64,000 nt of DNA, from assembly GCA_947624985.1 (NCBI GenBank), contig CANQMO010000006.1, positions 42,238-106,237 of the forward strand, read 5' to 3'. The notes beneath the pieces are model-generated. The model worked only from the letters and a program-made list of their open reading frames with translations, ran no database searches and was not told the DNA's origin. Shown here piece by piece: positions 49,010 to 58,634 of the stretch. The stretch is from an uncultured Oscillospiraceae bacterium (GTDB taxonomy: Bacteria > Bacillota > Clostridia > Oscillospirales > Oscillospiraceae). Both the position numbers and the translations under genes were made by a program. Within the stretch, counting starts at the first letter, position 1, and every line of letters starts with the position of its first letter.

Positions 49010-49942
49010 ATGAAACAATTGCGCGGGGTCGTGCCGATTTTGCCGGCGACCTTCAGCGAGGACGGCCGCTCTATCGACCATGAGAGCCTTGCCAACACGG
49101 TTGTGGCGGCGATGGACGACGGCGCGGATGCCGTGGCGCTTTTTGGGATCGTCACGGAGTTTTACAAGCTTTCCGATGACGAGCGGAAGGCGATGATCAA
49201 GACGACCGTTGCGGCGTCTTCCGGTCGTGTTCCCGTGATCGTCTCGGTCACCAGGAATTCGACGGAGCTCGCCGTGCAGGACGCAAGGCTGGCGGAGGAA
49301 CTGGGCGCCGACTGCCTGATGATGTTCTCTCCCCACTTTTTCCCGCCCTCTACCGCGCAGCTGCTGGATCATATCCAGGCCATTGCGGAGAGCGTGGATA
49401 TCCCGCTGATCATTCAATATACACCCGGCGTCGGCGGCGGGAAGCTGGAGGCGGAGGATATTTTTTCCATCCAGAGTCGTGTGCGCAACGAGATCTACCT
49501 GAAAGCGGAGCCGGTGCCCAACGGGCCGATCATCAGCCGCCTCATGGAACTGTCCGGCGGAAGCGCGCGGATTTTTATCGGCAACGCCGGATTCCATATG
49601 ATCGACGCGTTTCAACGCGGGGCCGTGGGCGTTATGCCGGGCAGCGCGGTGGTGAAGGTGTATAAGACGATCTATCAGTCGTTTATGAGCGGGGATCTGG
49701 AAAGCGCCTGGCGGCAGTACGGTGCCATCATGCCGCTGTTCCTGCTGATCAATCAGTCGGCGGAGATGCTCACGGCTTTTGAAAAGCGAATCTTGAAGCA
49801 GCGAGGAATCATCCGTTCCGACTGCTGCCGCAAGCCGTGCTTTACCATTGACCGGCAGTATTGGCAGACGGCCATGCGTCATTACCAGACCATCCGAGAG
49901 ACGATGGACGTGGGAAAAGACTACGACTTTTTTCATAGGTGA
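49010..49942 (+). CDS. DapA/N-acetylneuraminate lyase superfamily protein
   Basis: MKQLRGVVPILPATFSEDGRSIDHESLANTV..., IYLKAEP (Schiff-base Lys). Confidence 0.88.
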   Translation: MKQLRGVVPILPATFSEDGRSIDHESLANTVVAAMDDGADAVALFGIVTEFYKLSDDERKAMIKTTVAASSGRVPVIVSVTRNSTELAVQDARLAEELGADCLMMFSPHFFPPSTAQLLDHIQAIAESVDIPLIIQYTPGVGGGKLEAEDIFSIQSRVRNEIYLKAEPVPNGPIISRLMELSGGSARIFIGNAGFHMIDAFQRGAVGVMPGSAVVKVYKTIYQSFMSGDLESAWRQYGAIMPLFLLINQSAEMLTAFEKRILKQRGIIRSDCCRKPCFTIDRQYWQTAMRHYQTIRETMDVGKDYDFFHR

Positions 49943-49947
49943 AGACA

Positions 49948-51063
49948 ATGCTGAAGATCACGGATATTCAGACCATGGTATTTGAATCCCCCGTGCAGGA
50001 GGAGAAGTGGTACAAGCTGCCGATCCAGCGGCCATATACCAAATATCCGGAGGCGGACGCCATCCAGCGTCTGTACAGAACCGGCGGGATATTTGTCGTC
50101 AAGGTGGTGTGCAGCGACGGGGCGTATGGCTACGGCACGACCGGCACGTACAACGTGTGCCGGGATATGGTCGAACATTTTTTCCGCCCTCTGCTGGTGG
50201 GCAGCAACGCCCTGGAGATCGAGAGGCTGTGGGATGTGATGTTCAACGCCTCCCTGCCCTTTGGTCGCCGCGGCGCGGCTCTGATGGCCATTTCCGCTAT
50301 CGACACGGCGCTGTGGGATATCTTCGGCAAGGAGACGGGACTGCCCGTGTATCAGCTTCTTGGCGGCAAGGTACGGGAGGGAATGCGCTGTTACGGCACC
50401 GGCCCTCAGATCGAGCAGCACAAGGCCATGGGATATTTCGGCTCAAAGATCCCCATGCCCTACGGGCCGGAAGCGGGCGCCTGGGGAATGCGGGAGAATG
50501 AGGCTCGCGTCCGTCAGGTCCGGGAGTTCATGGGCGGGGACGCGGAGATCATGTGCGACTGCTGGTGCGGATGGGATTACCCCTACACGGTCAGAATGGC
50601 CGAAAGACTGAGGCCGTACGGCATCACATGGATCGAGGAACCGCTGATGCCCGACGATCTGGAGGGATACAGGCGGCTGCGTCCGGTCCTCAACCGCATG
50701 GGTATCCTGCTCACCACCGGAGAGCACGAACACACCCGGTGGGGAGCCCGGGAGCTGATCGACAAAGGGTGTGTAGATATCCTCCAGGCGGACGTGGAGT
50801 ATTGCGGGGGCGTGAGCGAGCTGAAAAAAATCATGAACTATGCCTCCGCTCACCATGTGCATGTGATCCCGCACACGCCCAGCGTTCCGGGAATGCATGT
50901 GATCATCAACAGCACCGCCTCTCCCTGCATCGAGCGCATCACCCTGGGCGCGACGCCGCTTTTCCTCACGGACTACGAGGAAAAGGATGGATATGTTTAT
51001 CTCTCCGATTCCCCCGGTTTCGGGATAGAGCTGAATCCGGATCTCACTAGGAGAGAACCGTGA
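49948..51063 (+). CDS. enolase-superfamily sugar acid dehydratase, L-rhamnonate dehydratase-like
   Basis: SAIDTALWDIFGKETGLPVYQLLGGK, WIEEPLMPDD, TGEHEHTRWGARELIDKGCVDILQADVEYCGGVSEL, HVIPHTPS. Confidence 0.85.
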   Translation: MLKITDIQTMVFESPVQEEKWYKLPIQRPYTKYPEADAIQRLYRTGGIFVVKVVCSDGAYGYGTTGTYNVCRDMVEHFFRPLLVGSNALEIERLWDVMFNASLPFGRRGAALMAISAIDTALWDIFGKETGLPVYQLLGGKVREGMRCYGTGPQIEQHKAMGYFGSKIPMPYGPEAGAWGMRENEARVRQVREFMGGDAEIMCDCWCGWDYPYTVRMAERLRPYGITWIEEPLMPDDLEGYRRLRPVLNRMGILLTTGEHEHTRWGARELIDKGCVDILQADVEYCGGVSELKKIMNYASAHHVHVIPHTPSVPGMHVIINSTASPCIERITLGATPLFLTDYEEKDGYVYLSDSPGFGIELNPDLTRREP

Positions 51064-51146
51064 GAAGCGCGGCGACGGTATGTGTATAACAGCGGAACGT
51101 ATGCCGCTGTGGTGCAAAAAAATAAAAAAGAAAGAGGTATCGAGCA

Positions 51147-52202
51147 ATGAAAAAATTCCTGGCACTCCTTCTTGCGCTGGTCCTGATGCTGTCTCTGACC
51201 GGGTTTACCGCCGGTTCTAAACCCGCAGCGGCGGCGGAGAATGCTGACGGCGCCGCGCCCGACCCCTATGCCGATCTGGACCCGATCAAGATCCGCGTGC
51301 TTGTGACTGGCCTGGAGGACGAGACAGGCAGCATCGCCGTGAAGAACATCACCGACATGATCACCGAGCGCAGCGGCGGAAAGATCACCTGCGAACTGAC
51401 CTATGGCGCTTCCACCATCTACAACGGCGAGCCGGAGATCTTTGACATGGTTCGCTCGGGGACCTGCGAGATCGCAAACTTTGCCTTGACCCAGTGCAAC
51501 GCCTACGCGCCTGAAGTGGATGTCACCTGCTGGCCGTACGTGTTCGAGAGCAAGGATCACCTGATGACCTTCTTCCAGAGCGAGGCGGGCGACGCCCTCA
51601 TCGGCAAGATCGAGGATCAGGCCGGCATCAAGCACCTGTTTACCACCTTCGGTGGCTGCCGCGTGGTCACCACGGAGGGCATTGAGGTGCGCAAGCCGGA
51701 GGATCTGGCGGGCGTTAAGCTCAGATGTATGGACAGCGCCATCTATGTGGCCGGCATCAACGCCATGGGCGCGACCGCTGTCCCCATCACCTGGGGCGAG
51801 ACCTATTTCTCCCTGCAGACCGGCGTGGTCGACGGCCACGAAAACGCGCCCAGCGTCATCTTGCAGAACAACATCTACGAGGTGCAGGACACGCTGAGCC
51901 TGACCAATCACCTGTATTCCCTCACGTCCTACTTTGCCAACGGCGAATGGTTTGACAGCCTGCCCGAGGCGTATCAGGACCTGATCCTGGATTGCTACGC
52001 GGAGGGCGCCACGACCTACGCCGACGAACTCGACGAAATGAACACCGGTTTTGTGGAGGATCTGGCGGAGAACGGGATGAAAATAGTCGACGATGTGGAC
52101 ATCCAGGCTTTCGTGGAAGTCACCAAGGACGCCTTTATGGAGCGCTATGCCGACGAGCCCGATTTCATCCAACTCTATGAAGACATCAAATCCGTCCTGT
52201 AA
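51147..52202 (+). CDS. dctP: TRAP transporter solute-binding protein (DctP)
   Basis: Signal peptide; FTTFGGCRVVTTEGIEVRKPEDLAGVKLRCMDSAIYVAGINAMGATAVPITWGETYFSLQTGVVDGHENAPS. Confidence 0.93.
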   Translation: MKKFLALLLALVLMLSLTGFTAGSKPAAAAENADGAAPDPYADLDPIKIRVLVTGLEDETGSIAVKNITDMITERSGGKITCELTYGASTIYNGEPEIFDMVRSGTCEIANFALTQCNAYAPEVDVTCWPYVFESKDHLMTFFQSEAGDALIGKIEDQAGIKHLFTTFGGCRVVTTEGIEVRKPEDLAGVKLRCMDSAIYVAGINAMGATAVPITWGETYFSLQTGVVDGHENAPSVILQNNIYEVQDTLSLTNHLYSLTSYFANGEWFDSLPEAYQDLILDCYAEGATTYADELDEMNTGFVEDLAENGMKIVDDVDIQAFVEVTKDAFMERYADEPDFIQLYEDIKSVL

Positions 52203-52321
52203 GCTCACCTGACGACTGAGGTCCCGCGCCGAGGGGGACTGCCGCACGGGGATAACCGGGCAGCAGTTCCCTATGCGCGGACCCTGGGTGTCCGTCGGAA
52301 CAGTCTGTTTGGGAGGAGACA

Positions 52322-52813
52322 ATGAAAAAAGCACTGCGTTTTTTAGACCGCAACGCGGAGACGATCATTCTCGTGATTTTTGGCTCCGTCCTGTGCCTTT
52401 CGGTGACGCTGCAAGTGGCGACGCGGCTTTTAAACCACCCGTTTTCCTGGACGGAGGAGGTGGCGCGTTTCGCGTATGTCTGGTTCAGCCTGCCTGGGAT
52501 CGCCTTTGGGATCAAGGCGGATTCGCAGATCCGCTTTGAGCTGATCATCGGGAAAATGCACGGCAGATTCCGCGCGTTTTGGGAGGTAATCCTGCAGCTC
52601 GCCGTACTGGCGATATGGATATTTATCCTCTATCTCTGCTTTGATTTTATCGAGTTTGGGCACAACAGGAAGGCGCCTGCTCTCAATGTGTCCATGGATA
52701 TTTTGAATTACAGCATCGTCTTGGGCAGTGTCTGCTGCGTGATCCGCACACTGCAGAAGGTGATCGAAAATCTTCGTGCCGCGCTGAAGCGCCCGGACGG
52801 AAAGGAGACATGA
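52322..52813 (+). CDS. dctQ: TRAP transporter small permease (DctQ)
   Basis: Four-TM protein with FSWTEEVARFAYVWFSLPGIAFGIKADSQI. Confidence 0.92.
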   Translation: MKKALRFLDRNAETIILVIFGSVLCLSVTLQVATRLLNHPFSWTEEVARFAYVWFSLPGIAFGIKADSQIRFELIIGKMHGRFRAFWEVILQLAVLAIWIFILYLCFDFIEFGHNRKAPALNVSMDILNYSIVLGSVCCVIRTLQKVIENLRAALKRPDGKET

Positions 52814-52814
52814 G

Positions 52815-54098
52815 ATGGCGTTAACGTGGCTTTGTGTCGTTACCATTGTGCTGATGGTAATGGGCGCGCCTCTGTATGCGTGCTTTTTGGGCGGATGCGC
52901 CGTCTATTTTCTGATAGATCCGGGCCTGTCGCTCATGATGCTGCCGACAAAGCTGGTGGCAGCGATGAACTCGTTCCCCTTCCTGGCCATCCCCTTCTTC
53001 ATCTTTGCCGGCCAGATCATGAACCGAGGCGGCATTACCACGCGGATATTCCACTTTTCCGACACGCTGGTCGGCCGGTTCCGGGGCGGCCTGGCCTATG
53101 TGAATATTCTGGCCAGCTTTATCTTCTCCGGCATGTCCGGCTCCGCGCTGGCGGACCTGGGCGGTCTGGGCCCCATAGAGATGAAGGCCATGACCGACCA
53201 GGGCTTTGACGAGGATTTCTCTCTGGGCATCACCGCCGCGTCCTCGACCATCGGGCCCATCGTGCCGCCCAGCATCCCCTTTGTCAGCTATGCGCTGTTT
53301 TCCGGCGCGTCTCTGGGTGGGCTGTTCATGGCCGGCTTTATGCCGGGTATCGCCATGGTGGTCACATTGAGCATCATGACCTATATCATCGCGAAAAAGC
53401 GCAACTACCCGAAGGGAAAGAAGTATTCCCTCAAGGAGATTGCTCAGTCGTTTGCGTCCAGTATCTGGGCGCTGCTGTCGCCGGCTATTCTGATCTTCGG
53501 CATCTGGTTCGGCTGGTTCACCCCGACGGAGGCGGCCATGGTATGCGTCCTGTACAGCTTCATCGTGGGCCTTTTCATCTACCACGATCTGAAGCCCCGG
53601 GATATTCCCGGCATCGTGCTGGAGACGTTCCGCTCCGTGATCCCCGTCACGTCCATCGTCATCGCCACGGTCCTGCTGGCGTTCATCGTGAACTATGAGG
53701 GACTGACGGACAAGATCTATGTATTCATGTCCGGCATCACGGACAACAAGTATGTTTTCCTGATGCTTATCAACATTTTCCTGATCTTCATGGGCATGGT
53801 TGCGGACCCCAGCGCCTATTCCGTCGTGCTGATCCCGATTCTGGCACCTGTGGCCCAGGCATACGGCATCCATGTAATCCATTTCGGCGTCATCTTTGTC
53901 CTGAATGAGATGATCGGCCTGCTGACGCCGCCGGTGGGGATGTCTCTGTATCTCATGACCACGGTGTTCAAAAAGCCGTTTTCCGAGGTCCGCCACGCTG
54001 TGACGCCCTGGCTGATCCCCCTCTATGCGGCGCTGATTATCTGCACATACTGCGAGGACCTCGTGATGTTCGTTCCCCGGCTCATGGGACTGGGCTGA
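52815..54098 (+). CDS. dctM: TRAP transporter large permease (DctM)
   Basis: FPFLAIPFFIFAGQIMNRGGIT, SGMSGSALADLGGLGPIEMKAM, IGPIVPPSIPFV, LTPPVGMSLYL. Confidence 0.95.
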   Translation: MALTWLCVVTIVLMVMGAPLYACFLGGCAVYFLIDPGLSLMMLPTKLVAAMNSFPFLAIPFFIFAGQIMNRGGITTRIFHFSDTLVGRFRGGLAYVNILASFIFSGMSGSALADLGGLGPIEMKAMTDQGFDEDFSLGITAASSTIGPIVPPSIPFVSYALFSGASLGGLFMAGFMPGIAMVVTLSIMTYIIAKKRNYPKGKKYSLKEIAQSFASSIWALLSPAILIFGIWFGWFTPTEAAMVCVLYSFIVGLFIYHDLKPRDIPGIVLETFRSVIPVTSIVIATVLLAFIVNYEGLTDKIYVFMSGITDNKYVFLMLINIFLIFMGMVADPSAYSVVLIPILAPVAQAYGIHVIHFGVIFVLNEMIGLLTPPVGMSLYLMTTVFKKPFSEVRHAVTPWLIPLYAALIICTYCEDLVMFVPRLMGLG

Positions 54099-54137
54099 CG
54101 GACCGTAGCGAGAGGATGTACTCGGGGAGGATAGACG

Positions 54138-55085
54138 ATGAAAAGCGTTTGGACCATGGGCGAGATGCTTGTGGAGATCATGCGGCCGGGTCCGGACATT
54201 CCCCATGACAGGCCTGACGCCTATCTCGGCCCCTATCCCAGCGGCGCGCCGGCGATTTTTGCCGACGCCGCCGCCCGGATGGGTGCCGCGAGCGGGATCG
54301 TGGGCGGCGTGGGAACGGACGGTTTCGGCGCGTGCCTTTTGCGGCGCCTGACAGAGGATGGGGTGGACTGCCGGTTCGTCCGCAGAAATGATGGCGCGCC
54401 CACCGGCGCCGCCTTTGTCACCTATGATTCCGCCGGAGAGCGGGAGTTTATCTTTCATATCAAGGGCACGGCGGCCACGGACGTGGAGGTGCCGCCGGTC
54501 CCGGAGGACGCGGGTTTTTTCCATATCATGGGCTGTTCCCTGACCGTGGACGCGCCGTTCCGGGAAAAGATCTACGCGTTGATGCGGGCCATGGCCCGGG
54601 CGGGGGCGGCGATCTCCTTTGATCCCAATATCCGCCCGGAGTTGCTGCGCGGCGACATCCGAGACGTGATCGCGCCGGTCATGGAGCGGTGCTCCATTCT
54701 GATGCCGGGTGTGGGCGAGCTGCTGACCATTGCCGGGGCGGACAGCGTCCCGCGGGCCTGTGAAAAGCTCTTTGAAAACCCGGTGCTGGAGATGATCGTG
54801 CTGAAAAACGGGAAGGAAGGCGCCTCGGTCATACGCCGGGACGGCTGCCGGAACCAGCCGGCCTTTCCCGTAGAGCAGGAAGACCCTACCGGGGCCGGGG
54901 ACTGCTTTGACGGGGCGTTTATCGCCGCGTTGGCGGCGGGAAAGGACACGGACACGGCCCTGCGGGATGCGGCAGCGGCAGGAGCCGTCAACGCGGCGGC
55001 CTTCGGCCCCATGGAGGGTCGTGTGGACCGCGGCTCGGTCGACAGACTGACCGGCGCCGTAGGCCGGCGGCAGGCTTCAATCTAG
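54138..55085 (+). CDS. PfkB-family sugar kinase
   Basis: GGVGTDGFGACLLRRLTEDGVDCRFV, ISFDPNIRPELLR, EDPTGAGDCFDGAFIAALAAGKD. Confidence 0.93.
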   Translation: MKSVWTMGEMLVEIMRPGPDIPHDRPDAYLGPYPSGAPAIFADAAARMGAASGIVGGVGTDGFGACLLRRLTEDGVDCRFVRRNDGAPTGAAFVTYDSAGEREFIFHIKGTAATDVEVPPVPEDAGFFHIMGCSLTVDAPFREKIYALMRAMARAGAAISFDPNIRPELLRGDIRDVIAPVMERCSILMPGVGELLTIAGADSVPRACEKLFENPVLEMIVLKNGKEGASVIRRDGCRNQPAFPVEQEDPTGAGDCFDGAFIAALAAGKDTDTALRDAAAAGAVNAAAFGPMEGRVDRGSVDRLTGAVGRRQASI

Positions 55086-55093
55086 GAGGTAGT

Positions 55094-56104
55094 ATGCGAA
55101 AAGCGCTTCTGGACGCGAAGGGCGTCCTTGCCATACCCCTCACACCGTTTCGGGAGTCGGATGAATCCATCGACTACGGCGTGCTGGAGAAGGAAATAGA
55201 GTTTATCAACCGGTCTGACGTCAAGGGTATCTGCACGCCGATGATCTCTTCGGAGTTTATGACTCTCTCGGAGAGCGAGCGGGAAGAGATGATTCGCGTC
55301 CCTTTCCGTCTGGCGCGGGAGGACTACATAAAAGTCGCCAATGTGGCGGCGTGCAATATCAACACGGCACTCCGGTATCTGGAGGCCGGGGAAAAGGCCG
55401 GGGCGGACGCGGTGATCTCCACGCCGCCATACTGCGGTGATTTGGACGCCAACGGGATTTCCCATTATTTCGGGGCCATCGCGGAGCACACGTCTCTGCC
55501 GGTGGTGATTCAGAACGTAGGACTTCCCAATACCGCCCAGACGCCCGCCCAGCTTCTCCGGCTGTGCGAGAGCTATCCCAACATCCGGTGGGTCAAGGAG
55601 GAGGTCGTACCGCCGCCCCTGTCGATCGAGCGGCTGAACAGTCTGCGCACCGACGCCCTGGAGGGGATCATGAGCGGCTATGGCGGCTTTTACAATCTGA
55701 TGGACTTTGCCAACGGAGCCGTGGGCACCATCCAGGCCTGCGAATTCAGCGATGTGACGCAGCGGATCTGGGATCTGATGTACCAGGGAAATGAGAGGGC
55801 GGCCCGGGAGCTGCACTATCTCACACTCCCCATGGTGCAGATGGAGCTTTTGTACGGCCCTGCCTTCGCCAAGGACATGCTGGTTCGCCGCGGGATCTTT
55901 AAAAACCGGATCACCCGCAACAAGCGGGCGGAGATATCCAGAGCGGCTGTCCGCGAGTTCGATAGGATCTGGGATCTGATGGAGCCGCTCATTGAAAATG
56001 AAGGGTCTGCCGTCCGCCCCGCGGGCCGCGAGGCCATGTCTGCGCACCGGGTCGCCCCGCGAAGCGCAGGAAAGGAGCTATATGATGCAGAAGGAACATT
56101 TTGA
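55094..56104 (+). CDS. DapA/N-acetylneuraminate lyase superfamily protein (second paralog)
   Basis: KGVLAIPLTPFRESDESIDYGVLEKEIEFI, IRWVKEE (Lys). Confidence 0.87.
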   Translation: MRKALLDAKGVLAIPLTPFRESDESIDYGVLEKEIEFINRSDVKGICTPMISSEFMTLSESEREEMIRVPFRLAREDYIKVANVAACNINTALRYLEAGEKAGADAVISTPPYCGDLDANGISHYFGAIAEHTSLPVVIQNVGLPNTAQTPAQLLRLCESYPNIRWVKEEVVPPPLSIERLNSLRTDALEGIMSGYGGFYNLMDFANGAVGTIQACEFSDVTQRIWDLMYQGNERAARELHYLTLPMVQMELLYGPAFAKDMLVRRGIFKNRITRNKRAEISRAAVREFDRIWDLMEPLIENEGSAVRPAGREAMSAHRVAPRSAGKELYDAEGTF

Positions 56105-57539
56105 GGAGACCCTGGAATTTGTCAACACCTATTCCCGCCCTTCCCAGCTGAAGATCACGGACATGCGTTTTGCGGAGCTGGACGGCGCGCCCTATCCGTG
56201 CATCCTCATGAAGATCTACACGAACCAGGGGATCGTGGGATTCGGCGAGGTCCGGGATATGGCGTCGAAGAAGTACGCGCTGATGCTCAAGGGCCGGCTG
56301 CTGGGAGAAAACCCCTGCAATGTGGACAAGCTCTTCCGGCGCATCCGGCAGTTTGGGTCCCACGGTCGTCAGGGCGGCGGCGTGTCGGGCATAGAGATCG
56401 CCCTGTGGGATCTGGCGGGCAAGGCATACGGCGTGCCCGTATATCAGATGCTGGGGGGAAAATTCCGGGACAAGATCCGGATATACTGTGACACAGACGC
56501 CAACATCAGCGAGAACCGATCCGCCGGCGAGGCCATGGGCGAGGCGCTGACCCGCCGCATGCAACGCGGCTACACGCTGTTGAAAATGGATCTGGGGCTG
56601 GCGCAGCTGCTGGATGTGCCGGGAGCGGTCTGCGCGCCGCTTGGATACTTGGAGGAGAGCCGGCGGCTCAACGATGAGGCAAACCGGTACTGCCCCGCTA
56701 TGTACGACTTCCCGGAGAATAAGTTCGAGATCTATGACAAGCTCCGCCGCAGTTCGGACAAGGAATACGTGATGAAGGCGTTTAACGCCAGGAACAGGAA
56801 TTATGACCGGCATTCCATCCAGCATCCTTTCACCGGCGTGCAGATCACGGAGAAGGGCCTTGACTATCTGGAGAGCTATGTGCGGGACGTGCGGTCCATG
56901 ATCGGCTATGAGATCCCGCTGGCTATCGACCATCTGGGAAAGATCGGCGTGGAGGAGGTGATAAAGCTCGCCCACCGTCTGGAGCGGTACAACATTGCCT
57001 GGCTGGAGGACCCGATCCCCTGGCAGTACACCGCCCAGTGGCACCGGCTGGTGAACGCGACGTCCGTGCCCATCTGCACCGGAGAGGACATCTATCTGGC
57101 GGAGAATTTTGTGCCCCTTCTCGAGCAGGGCGGCGTGTCCGTCGTCCACCCGGACGCCATGACGGCGGGAGGCATTCTGGAGACGAAAAAGATCGGCGAC
57201 CTGGCCCAGCGATACGGAGTCCGCATGGTCCTGCACCAGGCGTCCACGCCGGTCCACGCGCTGGCGGCTGCCCATATCGGCGCGGCCACAGAGAATTTCT
57301 GGGCCTGCGAGTACCACGCCAACGACGTGCCCTGGTGGAACGACATCGTTGGTCAGGGCTACTATGAAAAGCCGCTGGTCAAGGACGGCTTTATAACTGT
57401 GCCGGACGCGCCCGGCCTGGGGATCGAGGCGCTAAACGACGAGGTGCTCCGGGAGCACAACAGCCGGATCAACCCGGGACTCTGGGAACCCACGGACGAG
57501 TGGGACATGGAATACGCGGTGGACACGATCTATAACTGA
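56082..57539 (+). CDS. enolase-superfamily (mandelate racemase-like) protein with large insertion
   Basis: GVSGIEIALWDLAGKAYGVPVYQMLGGK, WLEDPIPW, TGEDIYLAENF, VVHPDAMTAGGILETKKI, LHQASTP. Confidence 0.87.
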   Translation: MMQKEHFEETLEFVNTYSRPSQLKITDMRFAELDGAPYPCILMKIYTNQGIVGFGEVRDMASKKYALMLKGRLLGENPCNVDKLFRRIRQFGSHGRQGGGVSGIEIALWDLAGKAYGVPVYQMLGGKFRDKIRIYCDTDANISENRSAGEAMGEALTRRMQRGYTLLKMDLGLAQLLDVPGAVCAPLGYLEESRRLNDEANRYCPAMYDFPENKFEIYDKLRRSSDKEYVMKAFNARNRNYDRHSIQHPFTGVQITEKGLDYLESYVRDVRSMIGYEIPLAIDHLGKIGVEEVIKLAHRLERYNIAWLEDPIPWQYTAQWHRLVNATSVPICTGEDIYLAENFVPLLEQGGVSVVHPDAMTAGGILETKKIGDLAQRYGVRMVLHQASTPVHALAAAHIGAATENFWACEYHANDVPWWNDIVGQGYYEKPLVKDGFITVPDAPGLGIEALNDEVLREHNSRINPGLWEPTDEWDMEYAVDTIYN

Positions 57540-57564
57540 TCTGTGGAGGAAAGGAGCGGCAGTC

Positions 57565-58623
57565 ATGGACAATATGAGGATCGGCAGCGGGAAGTTTTTA
57601 TATGGCGGCGGCGCCATCGTCCAGTTGGTCCCAGAGATAAAGAGGCTGGGCGCGAGGCCGGCTGTCATAGGCGGTCCGTCCAGCGTCAGCCGGGTAATGG
57701 CGCTGGCCGGGGAAGAGATGAGGGCCGCTTTCAGCGATCTCACCGTGATCCCTTACACAGGGTATTGCTCCCAGCCGGCGGGCAGGCGGCTGGCCGCGCG
57801 GATCGCAGATGAGGGCTGCGACGTAATCGTGGGTGTGGGAGGCGGAAAATGCATCGATCTGGCAAAATACGTGTCAATGATCGCCCGCCTGCCTGTCGTC
57901 ACGGTCCCCACGTCGATTGCCACCTGCGTCGCCAGCTCGTCGGTGTGCATCATGTACACGGACGAGGGGCGCATCGACACAAGCGTCTCCATGGACCGGG
58001 AGGTGGATGTGGTTGTGGCCGACACGGATATCATCAAAAGCCAGGAGCCGAGGTTGCTTGCCGCAGGTATATGCGACTGTCTTGCCAAATATCCGGAGAC
58101 GGTGTCCAACTCCGGCGCGTCGGATTTTTACGGTGCCACACTTCCCATGTACATTGCCACCGTAAACGCCAAGGCCATCTATGTTTTTCTCATGGCCGAG
58201 GGGCCGAAGGCGTACAGGGAGGGGGCGTCGTATCAACGCTATGACGACATGGTTTTGACGAATCTGCTGCACACCTCGCTGGTGACCGGTTTCTTCGGGC
58301 AGGGGCGCCAGGGCGTGGCGCACGCGCTTTACGGCTACCTCCGCCGCCGCTTCACCAGACAGGCGGAGAAGTTCCTCCACGGGGAGATCGTGGGCGTGGG
58401 ACTGATCGCCCAGCTCATCGTCAACGATGCGCCCGAGGAGGAGACGAAGCGGTATATTGCGGCCATGCACGCCATGAACATGCCCACGACCGTCCGGCAG
58501 CTGGGCTGCCCTCTGACGCCGGAGGACGTGGCTGAGCTGAAGACGGAAATTTTGCAGACCACCAATGTGGACGAGAAGACCCAGGACGCGCTGCTGGACC
58601 TGGCGCTGAGCCGGATCCTCTGA
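57565..58623 (+). CDS. glycerol dehydrogenase-like Fe/Zn alcohol dehydrogenase
   Basis: GVGGGKCIDLAKYVS, metal ligands CDCLAKY, GVAHALYG, FLHGEIVGVG. Confidence 0.88.
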   Translation: MDNMRIGSGKFLYGGGAIVQLVPEIKRLGARPAVIGGPSSVSRVMALAGEEMRAAFSDLTVIPYTGYCSQPAGRRLAARIADEGCDVIVGVGGGKCIDLAKYVSMIARLPVVTVPTSIATCVASSSVCIMYTDEGRIDTSVSMDREVDVVVADTDIIKSQEPRLLAAGICDCLAKYPETVSNSGASDFYGATLPMYIATVNAKAIYVFLMAEGPKAYREGASYQRYDDMVLTNLLHTSLVTGFFGQGRQGVAHALYGYLRRRFTRQAEKFLHGEIVGVGLIAQLIVNDAPEEETKRYIAAMHAMNMPTTVRQLGCPLTPEDVAELKTEILQTTNVDEKTQDALLDLALSRIL

Positions 58624-58634
58624 GGGGGCGTGAA

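Noticed and set aside
52821-54524. 567-aa minus-strand ORF
   Set aside because: Antisense to TRAP permease and kinase genes; His/Arg/Asp-rich shadow translation.
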